The notes below the pieces were generated by a model. It made no database searches. It was not told the DNA's origin and worked only from the letters and a program-made list of their open reading frames with translations. The position numbers were made by a program, and so were the translations under genes. Below, piece by piece: positions 9,173 to 17,667 of a DNA stretch of 64,000 nucleotides; position 1 is the first letter of the stretch; every line of letters starts with the position of its first letter. This DNA is from Glycomyces artemisiae. Lineage in GTDB: Bacteria; Actinomycetota; Actinomycetes; Mycobacteriales; Micromonosporaceae. The stretch spans positions 496,001 through 560,000 of the forward strand of contig NZ_PVTJ01000001.1 of assembly GCF_003002955.1 (NCBI RefSeq), in the 5' to 3' direction.

Positions 9173-10072
9173 TCAGACCTTCGCGAGGACCTTCGGCGCC
9201 ACCGGTTCCACCCGGTTCGGCTTGTGCTGGAGCTGCGCCAGGAGGGTCGCGCCGAGCGCCACGGCGAAGCCGAGGGTCTGCCACACGGTGAACGTCTCGC
9301 CCGCGAGCAGCCAGCCCACCGTGGCGGCCGTGAGCGGCGAGAGCAGGCCCAGGAAGCTCAAGGGCACCACCGAGAGCCGCCCGATGCCGCGGAACCACAG
9401 CCAGTAGCCCAGGGCCGTGTTGACCAGGCCGAGGTACAGGTAGCCGAGGACGTTCGTGCCCGTCAGCTCCGGGACGCCGCCTTCGACGAGGAGCGCGAGC
9501 GGGGCGAGCAGCAGGCCGCCCGCGGTGAGCTGCCAGCCCGCGAGGGCCGCGGGCCCGGCGCTGCGCGGCAGGCCCCACTTCTTGGTGAGCACCACGGCGG
9601 TCGCCATCGAGACCGCGCCGCCGACGCCCGCGAGCGCCCCGGTCAGGTCGAGCCGGGCCTGCGCGGTGAGGACCACCATCGAGACGCCCGCGACGCCCGC
9701 GATGCCGAGCACCCACGTGCGCAACGGAACCCGCGTGTGGAGCACCAGCATCGTCATCCCCGCGGTCACGAGGGGCCCGACCGCGCCGAGGACGGCCGCG
9801 ACGCCGCCGGGGAGCCGGTACGTGGCGATGAACAGGAACGCGAAGAACACCGCGATGTTCAGCAGGCCGATGACGGCGGACTTCCACCACCACGACCCGC
9901 GCGGCAGCTTTCGTGCCAGGAGTATGAGCAGGAGCCCGGCGGGCAGGGCCCGCAGGAGCGCGGTGAGGAGCGGGCGCTCGGCGGGGAGGAACTCGGTGGT
10001 GACGAAGTACGTGGTGCCCCACATGACCGGTGCGAGGGCGGTGAGCAGGAGGTCTTTGGTGCTGCGGTTCAT
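9173..10072 (-). CDS. EamA/DMT-family exporter
   Basis: A 299-residue membrane protein with ten hydrophobic segments arranged as two EamA repeats (first from about 10-140, second from about 150-285), the drug/metabolite transporter fold. The N-terminus MWGTTYFVTTEFLPAERP is typical of the first repeat and WLLAGETFTVWQTLGF of the second. It probably effluxes a small metabolite or toxic compound. It is divergent from a MarR regulator at 10205, and two small palindromes lie in the 132-nt gap, so MarR control of this transporter is likely. Substrate unknown. Confidence 0.9.
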   Translation of the reverse strand: MNRSTKDLLLTALAPVMWGTTYFVTTEFLPAERPLLTALLRALPAGLLLILLARKLPRGSWWWKSAVIGLLNIAVFFAFLFIATYRLPGGVAAVLGAVGPLVTAGMTMLVLHTRVPLRTWVLGIAGVAGVSMVVLTAQARLDLTGALAGVGGAVSMATAVVLTKKWGLPRSAGPAALAGWQLTAGGLLLAPLALLVEGGVPELTGTNVLGYLYLGLVNTALGYWLWFRGIGRLSVVPLSFLGLLSPLTAATVGWLLAGETFTVWQTLGFAVALGATLLAQLQHKPNRVEPVAPKVLAKV

Positions 10073-10114
10073 GACGCTTCCTTCGAAGTAGCTTGGCTGA
10101 AATTAGCTTACATC

Positions 10115-10141
10115 AAACTAGTTTAGAGTCAAGATACTTGA
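10115..10141. promoter_or_regulatory. Probable MarR operators between eamA and marR
   Basis: Two short palindromes occupy the divergent intergenic region: AAACTAGTTT (10115-10124) and TCAAG-ATA-CTTGA (10129-10141), with centres about 15.5 bp apart. This AT-rich patch is unusual for the window. MarR proteins typically bind such palindromes and repress both divergent genes. That this MarR is the ligand is inference. Confidence 0.6.
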
Positions 10142-10204
10142 GGTAGAGTTGGATCACCGCCAGGGACTTGCCCGGCGCCCGTGCAGGTAGGGGAGAATAC
10201 GGCC

Positions 10205-10708
10205 ATGACTGACGACGCCGTGGACCGCATCATCGGCCAGTGGCACCGCGAGATGCCCGAGCTCGAACTCGACTCGATGGCGCTGTTCGGCCGCATCCAC
10301 CGCATCTCCCAGAAGCTCGGCGCGCGCCTCCACGCGCTGCGGTCGGAGCAGGGCTTGGGCCGCAACGAGTTCGACGTGCTCGCCACGATCCGCCGCTCCG
10401 GCGAGCCGTTCACGCTCTCGCCCAAGGAGATCAGCGCCGCCATGATGCTCTCCTCCGGCGGCCTCACGGGCCGCCTCGACAAGCTGGAGGCCTCGGGCTT
10501 CATCGAGCGCCTGCCCGACCCCGGCGACCGCCGCGGCATCAAGGTCCGCATGACGCCTCTGGGCCGCGAGGTCATCGAGGAGTCCGTGCGCATCGGCATC
10601 GCCGCCCAGAACGAGGCCCTCGCCCCGCTCACGGCGAAGGAGCGCGACCAGCTCGGCGCGCTCCTCCGCAAGCTCCACGCGGGCTTCGAGGACCAGCCCT
10701 TCGACTAG
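10205..10708 (+). CDS. MarR-family transcriptional regulator
   Basis: A 167-residue winged-helix regulator. The recognition region is around residues 70-105 (SPKEISAAMMLSSGGLTGRLDKLEASG) and the wing includes DRRGIKVRMTPLG, the conserved MarR DxR motif. N- and C-terminal helices provide dimerisation. ATG 10205 is preferred over the in-frame GTG 10181 because TAGGGGAG ends about 9 nt upstream of the ATG. It is divergent from the EamA exporter and probably represses it, releasing DNA on binding an efflux substrate; this is inferred from layout. It ends 10 nt before the convergent MBL gene, with no separate terminator seen. Confidence 0.92.
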   Translation: MTDDAVDRIIGQWHREMPELELDSMALFGRIHRISQKLGARLHALRSEQGLGRNEFDVLATIRRSGEPFTLSPKEISAAMMLSSGGLTGRLDKLEASGFIERLPDPGDRRGIKVRMTPLGREVIEESVRIGIAAQNEALAPLTAKERDQLGALLRKLHAGFEDQPFD

Positions 10709-10718
10709 CCCGTATCGT

Positions 10719-11621
10719 CTAGGGCCGCATGTCGATCTGGTAGTCGAAGTCGTAGATGACGACCGGCGCCGGGGGAGTCCGGTCCGGCTCCGGCTGCGGG
10801 AGGGGCTCCGGCGCGGGCGGCGTCAGCTCCTTCCAGCGCGCGATCGCGGTCCGCATCGTCTCGGGCCCGAACGGGCCGTGCTCCGCGGCCTCGTCCTCGG
10901 TGAGGAAGCCCTGCGCCGCTTCGGCGCACAGCCGCGCGACCTCGGCGAGGTCCCGCACCTGCGCCCGCGCCCACCAGTAGTCCCCGGGCTCGCCGTGGCC
11001 CGGCACCACGACCGGCGGCTTCCAGCCCAGCAGGTGCTCGACGGCCTGCGGCCACTCGATCGGGAAGGCCGACGAGTAGGACGGCGGCGCGCCCTGCTCC
11101 AGCAGGTCCCCGGCGAACAGCACGCCCGCGTCGGGCACCTCCACGACCATGTCGTTGTCGCTGTGCGCGGGCCCGACCTGCCGCAGCACCACCGTGCGCC
11201 CGCCGAGGTTCAGCCCGACCGCGCCCTGCACGCGGCAGTTCGGCGGCACCAGCCGCGAGGCCCCCATCTGCCGGGCCTCCTCCTCGCGCCCGTCGAGCCG
11301 GTACTTCGCGACCCACTTGCGGCGCTGCTCGTCGCCGAACCGCACGTAGTGCGCGCCGTCGGCCACGGCCCACACTGAGGACTCGCCGAACGCCGACGTC
11401 CCGAACCAGTGGTCGAAGTGGTCGTGCGTGTACGCGACCTGCCACGGCAGGTCGGTCAGCTCCCGGATCGCCGTGGCGAACGCGAACCCGGCCTCGGCGC
11501 TGATCCCGGTGTCGATCACCAGGCAGCAGTCGTCCCCGACGACCAGCCCCAGGGTCTGGTCCAGTTCCTCCAGCCGCCGCGCCCACACGCGGTCGGCCAC
11601 TTCGATCCAGCGGTCGCTCAT
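10719..11621 (-). CDS. MBL-fold metallo-hydrolase
   Basis: A 300-residue metallo-beta-lactamase-fold protein with the zinc motif HDHFDH at 66-71, a later GPAHSDNDM histidine, GDLLEQG (bridging Asp) and PGHGEPG. These supply a complete dinuclear metal site. Such proteins hydrolyse thioesters, lactones, phosphodiesters and other substrates; the C-terminal Pro-rich tail (about 270-300) gives no clue. Start ATG 11621 begins at the conserved region and has TACCAT 7 nt upstream, fitting a leaderless transcript. An extension upstream to 11735 would add 38 residues unlike the family. Confidence 0.88.
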   Translation of the reverse strand: MSDRWIEVADRVWARRLEELDQTLGLVVGDDCCLVIDTGISAEAGFAFATAIRELTDLPWQVAYTHDHFDHWFGTSAFGESSVWAVADGAHYVRFGDEQRRKWVAKYRLDGREEEARQMGASRLVPPNCRVQGAVGLNLGGRTVVLRQVGPAHSDNDMVVEVPDAGVLFAGDLLEQGAPPSYSSAFPIEWPQAVEHLLGWKPPVVVPGHGEPGDYWWARAQVRDLAEVARLCAEAAQGFLTEDEAAEHGPFGPETMRTAIARWKELTPPAPEPLPQPEPDRTPPAPVVIYDFDYQIDMRP

Positions 11622-11628
11622 GCCCGCA

Positions 11629-11634
11629 ATGGTA
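11629..11634 (-). promoter_or_regulatory. -10-like TACCAT, leaderless start of MBL hydrolase
   Basis: On the minus strand TACCAT is followed by 7 nt and then the ATG at 11621. This places the expected transcription start at the start codon. Confidence 0.55.
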
Positions 11635-11895
11635 TGCGGCGCGCACCCCTCCCGGCGGGGCCGCCGGAGAGCGATCTCCGGGGCCGATCTACCTTCACTG
11701 AGGATCATTTCCAATTGGCGCCGAACATGCGTCAAGATCGATACACATGCGAGCCGTAATATGATGCAAGTCCTGATTTATCCCCTGCTCAGGACACGAA
11801 CGGATCACGGATCGACCCACATGTCTCATTTCGCGGCCGTGTTAGTTTCGGGGGGAATACGAACCCCCTCCCGTGTACGAAGGAGTACCACCCTT

Positions 11896-12999
11896 ATGCA
11901 CCTCAGTCGTCGTGGCCTGCTGTACGGATCGGCGGGCGCCGCCGCGGTGTCGCTGGCCGGGTGCGGCGCGGGCGAGGAGTCCGCTTCGCTGACCGGCTTC
12001 ACCGGCATCTCGATGCCCACCGACACCTCCGAGCGGTGGGTGATCGAGGGCAAGGCGCTGGAGTCCAACCTCAAGGGCCTCGGGTACGACGTCATCCACC
12101 AGAACGCCAAGGACGTCGTCGAGGACCAGATCGCGCAGATCCAGTCCATGGTCGACGAGGGCGTGGAGTTCCTCGTCATCGCCGCCATCGACAACACCTC
12201 CCTCGGCCAGGTCCTCGCCGACGCGAAGGACAAGGGCGTCACCGTCATCGCCTACGACCGCCTCATCCTCGAAACCCCCGACGTCGACTTCTACGCCTCG
12301 TTCGACAACTACCAGGTCGGCGTCCTCCAGGCGACGCACATCATCGACCGGCTCGGCATGCGCGACAACCCGGGCCCCTTCAACATCGAGCTGTTCTCCG
12401 GCGACCTCGGCGACAACAACTCGCAGTACTTCTTCATGGGCGGCCTCGACACCCTTGAGAGCTTCATCTACGAAGGCAAGGTCCTCATCCCCTCGGGCCA
12501 GACCGAGCAGGAGCCGACCGCGACCGCGGGCTGGAGCGGCGACGCCGCCCAGACCCGCATGAGCGACCTGCTCGGCGAGTTCTACGACGACGACGAGACG
12601 GAGCTGCACGCGGTCCTGTCCCCCTACGACGGCATCAGCCGCGGCGTGGTCGCCGCGCTGGTGGACGCCGACTACGAACCCGGCACCGGCGGCTTCCCCG
12701 TCGTCACCGGGCAGGACGCCGAGGCCGCCTCGGTCAAGGCCATCAAGGACGGCACCGGCCAGACCGAGACCGTCTTCAAGGACACCCGCCAGCTCGCCCA
12801 CACCGTCACCGGCATGGTCAAGGCGATCGTCGACGGCGGCGACCCGGAGGTCAACGACCTCGGCACCTACGACAACGGCTTCAAGTTCGTGCCCTCGCTC
12901 CTCCTGGAGCCCGTGGACGTCACCGCCGACAACTACAAGGAGGTCATCGTCGACAGCGAGTACCTCACCGAAGAGCAGATCGACGCCGGAGAGGCGTAG
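11896..12999 (+). CDS. ChvE-like sugar-binding lipoprotein (ABC importer, orphan)
   Basis: A 367-residue periplasmic-binding-fold protein of the ChvE/multiple-monosaccharide class that would capture sugars outside the membrane for an ABC importer. The N-terminus has a twin-arginine-like SRRGLLYG and a lipobox LAGC (Cys23). Family features include ISMPTDTSERW near the start, VEFLVIAAIDNTSLGQVL, and VVTGQDAEAASVKAIKDG near 280. ATG 11896 follows GAAGGAG at 11879-11885. The ATPase and permease genes that normally follow (gguA/gguB type) are absent; a terminator and an unrelated surface-protein gene come next. It may serve a transporter encoded elsewhere or act as a sensor. Confidence 0.88.
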   Translation: MHLSRRGLLYGSAGAAAVSLAGCGAGEESASLTGFTGISMPTDTSERWVIEGKALESNLKGLGYDVIHQNAKDVVEDQIAQIQSMVDEGVEFLVIAAIDNTSLGQVLADAKDKGVTVIAYDRLILETPDVDFYASFDNYQVGVLQATHIIDRLGMRDNPGPFNIELFSGDLGDNNSQYFFMGGLDTLESFIYEGKVLIPSGQTEQEPTATAGWSGDAAQTRMSDLLGEFYDDDETELHAVLSPYDGISRGVVAALVDADYEPGTGGFPVVTGQDAEAASVKAIKDGTGQTETVFKDTRQLAHTVTGMVKAIVDGGDPEVNDLGTYDNGFKFVPSLLLEPVDVTADNYKEVIVDSEYLTEEQIDAGEA

Positions 13000-13020
13000 C
13001 CTCCCCGTCGCGTTCGGAGC

Positions 13021-13050
13021 GCGGCCGGACCCCTTCGCGGGTCCGGCCGC
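13021..13050 (+). terminator. Terminator after sugar-binding lipoprotein gene
   Basis: GCGGCCGGACCC (13021-13032) pairs perfectly with GGGTCCGGCCGC (13039-13050) around a 6-nt loop. A pyrimidine-rich TTCCGTTTCG follows. Confidence 0.88.
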
Positions 13051-13265
13051 TTCCGTTTCGCCCGATCCGCCGGATGTACTCAGGACGATCCGGAACGCCT
13101 GCGTCGCACCAGGTGACGGCCGCTCCGTTACGAGATCGTTATGCGACCCTTCTTCGGGTTGCTGCGTGTCTCATTTGGTACGGTGCCTGGGCCGGTCACG
13201 CTCAACCCCTGACCGCCGGCGCCCTGACTACCCCCCAACCCAACAGTCATCTACTTAGGAGAGAC

Positions 13266-14342
13266 ATGAACCGTACCCTCAAGCGGGTGCTCGGACTGGC
13301 CGGCAGCGCCGTCCTGGGCCTCGCCGGAGCGGTCACCTTCGCCTCCGCAGCCCAAGCCCACCACGTCGAGATCACCGGTTACTCCGAGTGCACTGACGAC
13401 GGCTGGACCGTCACCTGGGAAGCGACCGACTGGAACTCCCAGAACCTCGGCGCCGGTGTCGTCACCGCGCTGAGCGCCGAGCTCGAAGGCGACCTCCAGG
13501 TCGGCGCCTCCCTGCCCCACCCGAGCACCGGCGAGGTCATCACCGGCACGCAGACCCTGAGCCTGGACCAGGCCACCGCGGAGCTCAAGATCGACGCGGA
13601 GTGGCCGAACGGCCAGGAGGGCTCCGGCACCGGGGTCGTCAGCCAGCCCGAGGGCGGCTGCGAGGCCCCCGAGGAGCCCACGCCCGAGGTCGAGGCCGGC
13701 GGCTACTCCGACTGCTTCGGCGTGTTCGTCTACGGCGACAACTACAACCCCGAGGCCCTGGCGGAGTTCACCTTCGACCCGAGCAACGGCGACGCCGTCT
13801 CCTACACCCCCGAGGTCGACGAGGGCGCCTGGGAGTACTTCCTCCTGGACGACCCGGAGACCGGCCTGACGGTCGACATCCTCGTCGACGGCGAGCTGTA
13901 CACCACCATCGAGTGGGTCGACAACCCGCTGTGCCACTACGTCACCGCCGAGGCCGACTGCGACGGCCTGAACTTCACCATCTCCGTCCCCGAGGACGGC
14001 GAGGAGACGACGTTCTACTTCTACACCAGCTACGACGAGTCCGAGACCGTCGAGGTCGTGGCCCCGGGCGAGTCCAAGACGATTACCGTCCCGGCGCAGA
14101 ACAACGAGGAGTTCTCGGTCTTCTACTGGGTCGAGACCCAGAAGGACTCCGTCTACGGCGAGGTCCCGTGGACCCCGTGCCCGCCGGAGGAGACCCCCAG
14201 CGAGTCGCCTTCGCCGAAGCCCGAGCTCCCCAAGACCGGTAGCTCGCTCTCGATCATGATCGGCTCGGCCGCCGCGCTCATCGTGGCCGCCGGCGTGATC
14301 TTCTTCCTGATGCGTCGCCGCCGCGCCGCGCAGGACTGGTAG
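13266..14342 (+). CDS. LPxTG-type cell-wall-anchored surface protein
   Basis: A 358-residue acidic secreted protein. A signal peptide (about 1-35, ending ASAAQA) leads into the mature part. The C-terminus has a sortase signal: a Pro/Ser/Glu-rich spacer, LPKTG at 321-325, a hydrophobic helix and RRRRAAQDW. The body appears to hold three beta-sandwich-like units, each opening with a similar Tyr/Ala-x-Cys motif (GYSEC near 40, GYSDC near 145, EADC near 225) and each with a second Cys, suggesting disulfides. The first unit (VTWEATDWNSQNLG) resembles domains in surface proteins of other actinomycetes. ATG 13266 follows AGGAGAG. No sortase gene is nearby. The function, adhesion or envelope structure, is inferred. 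Confidence 0.88.
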   Translation: MNRTLKRVLGLAGSAVLGLAGAVTFASAAQAHHVEITGYSECTDDGWTVTWEATDWNSQNLGAGVVTALSAELEGDLQVGASLPHPSTGEVITGTQTLSLDQATAELKIDAEWPNGQEGSGTGVVSQPEGGCEAPEEPTPEVEAGGYSDCFGVFVYGDNYNPEALAEFTFDPSNGDAVSYTPEVDEGAWEYFLLDDPETGLTVDILVDGELYTTIEWVDNPLCHYVTAEADCDGLNFTISVPEDGEETTFYFYTSYDESETVEVVAPGESKTITVPAQNNEEFSVFYWVETQKDSVYGEVPWTPCPPEETPSESPSPKPELPKTGSSLSIMIGSAAALIVAAGVIFFLMRRRRAAQDW

Positions 14343-14388
14343 TCACACCCGAAGGGGTACGGACTCCGGTAGAAGCTGAATAGGTCAG

Positions 14389-14416
14389 GGGCCCCGCAGC
14401 GAAAGCTGCGGGGCCC
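14389..14416. terminator. Bidirectional terminator between surface protein and azlD
   Basis: GGGCCCCGCAGC (14389-14400), a GAAA tetraloop and GCTGCGGGGCCC (14405-14416) form a perfect 12-bp hairpin followed by TT. It lies between convergent genes. Confidence 0.9.
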
Positions 14417-14431
14417 TTGCCGTTCCCTTCG

Positions 14432-14743
14432 CTAAGCCACGCCCGCGAGCCGCAGCAGCGCCGTCGTCGCGGCCGCCGCGACGACCACGAGCGCGAGCGG
14501 CGCCTTCCGCCACGCGAGCACGCCGCCGACGAGCACGCCCGCGGGGAGCGCCCAGCCCGCGAAGCCGCCGTCGACCAGGAGCGCCGCGGTCACCGCGAGC
14601 GCCAGCAGCACCACGGTCGCACCGGCCCGGATGACCTGCTCGGCATGGTCGGAGAGGGTCATGCGCCGCCGCAGCAGCGGCCCCGAGAGCCGGATCAGGT
14701 AGGTCCCGGCCGCCAGCGCCAGGATCGCGATCATCATCGTCAT
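14432..14743 (-). CDS. azlD: AzlD-type branched-chain amino acid exporter subunit
   Basis: A 103-residue membrane protein with about four hydrophobic segments, matching the AzlD family in length and in the conserved early YLIRLSGPLL. AzlD is the small partner of AzlC, together exporting branched-chain amino acids or analogues. Its ATG (14741-14743) overlaps the azlC stop as ATGA, so the two are translationally coupled. The hairpin at 14389-14416 ends the operon. Confidence 0.9.
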   Translation of the reverse strand: MTMMIAILALAAGTYLIRLSGPLLRRRMTLSDHAEQVIRAGATVVLLALAVTAALLVDGGFAGWALPAGVLVGGVLAWRKAPLALVVVAAAATTALLRLAGVA

Positions 14744-15438
14744 GCCGCCGTCTCCTCGTTCCGGTTCGCGCCCTTCCACATCACCACGAGCCCGACGAGC
14801 GCCAGCAGCACCGGCACGCCCGCGGGCAGGAGGAAGCTGGTGCCCAGCGCGACCGCGGTGCCGAGGACCCCGGCCGCGAGGGTGCGGCGGTCGCGCAGGT
14901 TCGGCATGATGATGGCGAGCATGATCGCGGGCAGGGCCGCGTCGAGGCCGAGGGCCTTCGGGTCGGCGATGAACTGCCCGGCGAACGCGCCGAGCACGCT
15001 CCCGAGGTTCCAGATGACGAACAGGCTCACGCCGACGGTCCAGTACGCGTGGCGGGCCCGCCGCCGGTCGTCCCCGGCCGCGAGTGCGAACGCCGCGGAG
15101 TGGTCCACGAGCAGGTGGGTGCCGATGAGCTTGGCGCGCAGGGAGGTCCAGTAGACGTCGCCGACGGCCATGCCGTAGGGGACGTGCCGCAGGTTGAGGA
15201 TCAGGCCCGCCGCGACGCCCGCGAGGAGGCCGCCGCCCGCGGTCATGATCCCCATGGTCGCGAACTGGGAGGCGCCCGCGAACACGAAGAGGGACATGGC
15301 CGTCGACTGCCACCAGGGGACGCCCTGCGAGGTCGCGATCGCCCCGAAGGACACCCCGACGATGAACAGCCCGGCGTCGAGCGCCGCGATGTCGCGCAGC
15401 AGGCCCCGGTCGAGGCGCTTGAGGATTCTGAAGGGCAT
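14740..15438 (-). CDS. azlC: AzlC-type branched-chain amino acid exporter subunit
   Basis: A 232-residue membrane protein of the AzlC family. The conserved segment GVSFGAIATSQGVPWW and the following FAGASQFATMG are characteristic, as is LNLRHVPYGMAVG. With AzlD it forms an export system for branched-chain amino acids (azaleucine resistance in Bacillus). Start ATG 15438 is chosen because CATACT lies 6 nt upstream, consistent with a leaderless transcript; an upstream extension of 26 residues is poor in family features. A shared role with the neighbouring glnA is not indicated. Confidence 0.9.
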   Translation of the reverse strand: MPFRILKRLDRGLLRDIAALDAGLFIVGVSFGAIATSQGVPWWQSTAMSLFVFAGASQFATMGIMTAGGGLLAGVAAGLILNLRHVPYGMAVGDVYWTSLRAKLIGTHLLVDHSAAFALAAGDDRRRARHAYWTVGVSLFVIWNLGSVLGAFAGQFIADPKALGLDAALPAIMLAIIMPNLRDRRTLAAGVLGTAVALGTSFLLPAGVPVLLALVGLVVMWKGANRNEETAA

Positions 15439-15444
15439 CGCCGA

Positions 15445-15450
15445 AGTATG
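15445..15450 (-). promoter_or_regulatory. -10-like CATACT, leaderless start of azlC
   Basis: CATACT on the minus strand lies 6 nt before the azlC ATG. Confidence 0.45.
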
Positions 15451-15480
15451 CCCCGGCGCGGGCGCCGTGAACAAACGTTC

Positions 15481-15513
15481 AAGGGCGCGCCCGGCGATGC
15501 CGGACGCGCCCTT
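15481..15513 (-). terminator. glnA terminator
   Basis: AAGGGCGCG (15481-15489) pairs with CGCGCCCTT (15505-15513), with a further CCGGC/GCCGG inner stem. On the minus strand it is followed by GAACGTTTGTT, placing it 24 nt after the glnA stop codon. Confidence 0.88.
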
Positions 15514-15536
15514 CAAGCACGTTGTCTAACAAGGCT

Positions 15537-16961
15537 TTAGACCTCGTAGTACAGATCGAACTCGTGCGGGGTCGGGCGGAGGCGGATCGGGTCGATCTCG
15601 TTCTCGCGCTTGTAGCTGATCCAGGTCTCGATCAGGTCGGGGGTGAACACGCCGCCCTCGGTGAGGAAGTCGTGGTCGGCCTCCAGGTTGTCGAGCACCT
15701 TGTCGAGCGAGCCGGGGACCTGCTGGATGTCGCCGTACTCCTCCGGGCCGAGCTCGTACAGGTCCTTGTCGACCGGCGCCGGCGGCTCGATCTTGTTCTT
15801 GATGCCGTCCAGGCCCGCCATGAGCATGGCGGAGAACGCCAGGTACGGGTTGCTCGACGGGTCCGGCACGCGGAACTCGACGCGCTTGGCCTTGGCGTTG
15901 GAGCCGGTGACCGGGATGCGGGTGCACGCGGAGCGGTTGCGCTGCGAGTACACGAGGTTCACGGGGGCTTCGAAGCCCGGCACGAGGCGGCGGTAGGAGT
16001 TCACGGACGGGTTCGTGAACGCCAGCAGCGAGGGGGCGTGCCGCAGCAGGCCGCCGATGTAGTGGCGGGCGGTGTCCGAGAGGCCCGCGTAGCCGGTCTC
16101 GTCGTAGAACAGCGGCTCGCCGTTGGCCCACAGCGACTGGTGGGTGTGCATGCCCGAGCCGTTGTCGCCGAACAGCGGCTTCGGCATGAAGGTCACGGTC
16201 TTGCCGGCCTGGGTGGCGGTGTTCTTGATGATGTACTTGAACTTCTGCACGTCGTCGCCGGAGTGCAGCAGCGTGTCGAAGCGGTAGTTGATCTCCGACT
16301 GGCCCGCGGTGCCGACCTCGTGGTGGGCGCGCTCGATGGTGAGGCCGCCCTCGATGAGGTTGGTGACCATGCGGTCGCGCAGGTCCGCGAAGTGGTCGAC
16401 GGGGCCGACCGGGAAGTACCCGCCCTTGTGGCGCGGCTTGTAGCCGAGGTTCCCGCCGGGCTCGTCGGCGCCGGTGTTCCAGGCGCCCTCGACCGAGTCG
16501 ATCTCGTAGAAGGCCTGGTTCGCGGTCTGGTCGAAGCGGATCGAGTCGAAGATGTAGAACTCGGCCTCGGCCCCGAAGTACGCGGTGTCGGCGATGCCGG
16601 AGCCGGCCAGGTACTGCTCGGCCTTCTTCGCGACGTTGCGCGGGTCGCGGCTGTAGGCCTCGCGGGTGAAGGGGTCGTGCACGAAGAAGTTGAGCGCCAG
16701 GGTCTTCTGCTCGCGGAACGGGTCGACGAACGCGGTCGCCACGTCCGGCAGGAGCAGCATGTCCGACTCGTGGATCTCTTGGAAGCCGCGGATCGACGAG
16801 CCGTCGAACGCGAGGCCCTCTTCGAGGAGGTCGTCGTCGAAGGACTCGGCCGGGATGTTGAAGTGCTGCATGACGCCGGGCAGGTCGCAGAAGCGGACGT
16901 CGATGAACTTCACGTCGTTGTCGCGGACGTAGCCGAGGAGCTCTTCAGGGCTGGAGAACAC
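15537..16961 (-). CDS. glnA: Glutamine synthetase, type I (GlnA)
   Basis: A 474-residue type I glutamine synthetase, converting glutamate, ammonia and ATP to glutamine in the cytoplasm as a dodecamer. Visible signatures include the beta-grasp N-domain ([11 protein letters not shown]), the latch DGSSIRGF, metal-binding FGAEAEFY, the ATP-binding [18 protein letters not shown] and [12 protein letters not shown]. Tyr402 in [10 protein letters not shown] sits where GSI-beta enzymes are adenylylated, so post-translational control by an adenylyltransferase is expected. Upstream lie a promoter and a GlnR-type box pair (17081-17146), pointing to nitrogen control. Divergent from it is an RDD membrane protein, an arrangement often seen in actinomycetes. 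Confidence 0.97.
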   Translation of the reverse strand: MFSSPEELLGYVRDNDVKFIDVRFCDLPGVMQHFNIPAESFDDDLLEEGLAFDGSSIRGFQEIHESDMLLLPDVATAFVDPFREQKTLALNFFVHDPFTREAYSRDPRNVAKKAEQYLAGSGIADTAYFGAEAEFYIFDSIRFDQTANQAFYEIDSVEGAWNTGADEPGGNLGYKPRHKGGYFPVGPVDHFADLRDRMVTNLIEGGLTIERAHHEVGTAGQSEINYRFDTLLHSGDDVQKFKYIIKNTATQAGKTVTFMPKPLFGDNGSGMHTHQSLWANGEPLFYDETGYAGLSDTARHYIGGLLRHAPSLLAFTNPSVNSYRRLVPGFEAPVNLVYSQRNRSACTRIPVTGSNAKAKRVEFRVPDPSSNPYLAFSAMLMAGLDGIKNKIEPPAPVDKDLYELGPEEYGDIQQVPGSLDKVLDNLEADHDFLTEGGVFTPDLIETWISYKRENEIDPIRLRPTPHEFDLYYEV

Positions 16962-17080
16962 GAAGGTATTCCTCTCGGTAGGTGAGGTGCCGGGAGGACC
17001 GTGCCGCGGCCCCGCCCAGCGGGTCCCGGAACGTCGATCACCCGGTCCGGTCGGGCCGACCTCGCTGTCGACGCCTAAGC

Positions 17081-17146
17081 TTATTAGGCGAAACGCTAAC
17101 CGCGATCAATTGCCTCACCGTAAATCAATTGTTTCGCGCATGTTAC
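17081..17146 (-). promoter_or_regulatory. glnA promoter with GlnR-type boxes
   Basis: On the minus strand, GTAAC-N6-GAAAC (17146 to 17131) exactly fits the actinomycete GlnR half-site pair. After 6 nt comes a degenerate second pair, TTTAC-N6-GCAAT (17124 to 17109). Immediately downstream are TTGATC (-35, 17109-17104), a 17-nt spacer and TAATAA (-10, 17086-17081). The boxes end at the -35, a typical activator position. The binding protein is inferred from established GlnR consensus knowledge. Confidence 0.78.
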
Positions 17147-17226
17147 TTGCAAAATGCGGGCCTGTTCACAATCGGTCGAAACCACAGCTCAGACCGGTGC
17201 AGTTACCCCGCAATCGGGGCGAGTCG

Positions 17227-17232
17227 TAGACT
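17227..17232 (+). promoter_or_regulatory. -10-like TAGACT, leaderless start of RDD gene
   Basis: TAGACT is followed by 6 nt and the ATG at 17239, so the transcript probably starts at the initiation codon. Confidence 0.6.
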
Positions 17233-17238
17233 CGCGCC

Positions 17239-17667
17239 ATGACGAGCGAACGCGGTGCGAAGACCCCCGAAACCACCGGCTCCGGTCAGGAGCTGGCCTC
17301 CATCAGCCTGCGCTTCCTCGCGCTGGTCATCGACTGGGTCGCGTGCCTGATCCTCTCCTACCTCCTCCAGTGGGCCGGCGTCGAGCCGCCGCGCGTCGCC
17401 GGAGCCGACCTGCTCCCCTCCGGGCTGTTCCTGCTCTACACCGCGGTCGCGCTGGCGGCCGGGACGCAGACGCTCGGCATGGCGCTCATGCACATCGCGT
17501 GCATCGACGCCGACACGGGAGCGCGCCTGCCGCTGTGGCGGTCGATCCTCCGCGCGGTCCTGCTCTCGCTGGTCCTCCCGGCGCTCACGGCGATCGTGCA
17601 CCCGTACAACCGCGGCCTCCACGACCTCGCGGCCGGATCGGTCGTCCTCCGCGTCCCGCGGAGCTAG
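17239..17667 (+). CDS. RDD-family membrane protein
   Basis: A 142-residue membrane protein with about three hydrophobic segments. It carries the RDD hallmarks: an early Arg and Asp in SLRFLALVIDWVACL (membrane segment 1), a second segment near 60-80, and the late NRGLHDLAAGSVV motif. RDD proteins are thought to be transporters or membrane regulators; some have ion antiport activity. Its place beside and divergent from glnA is a recurrent actinomycete arrangement. A leaderless start is indicated by TAGACT at 17227. It overlaps the convergent NYN gene by 4 nt. Confidence 0.88.
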   Translation: MTSERGAKTPETTGSGQELASISLRFLALVIDWVACLILSYLLQWAGVEPPRVAGADLLPSGLFLLYTAVALAAGTQTLGMALMHIACIDADTGARLPLWRSILRAVLLSLVLPALTAIVHPYNRGLHDLAAGSVVLRVPRS

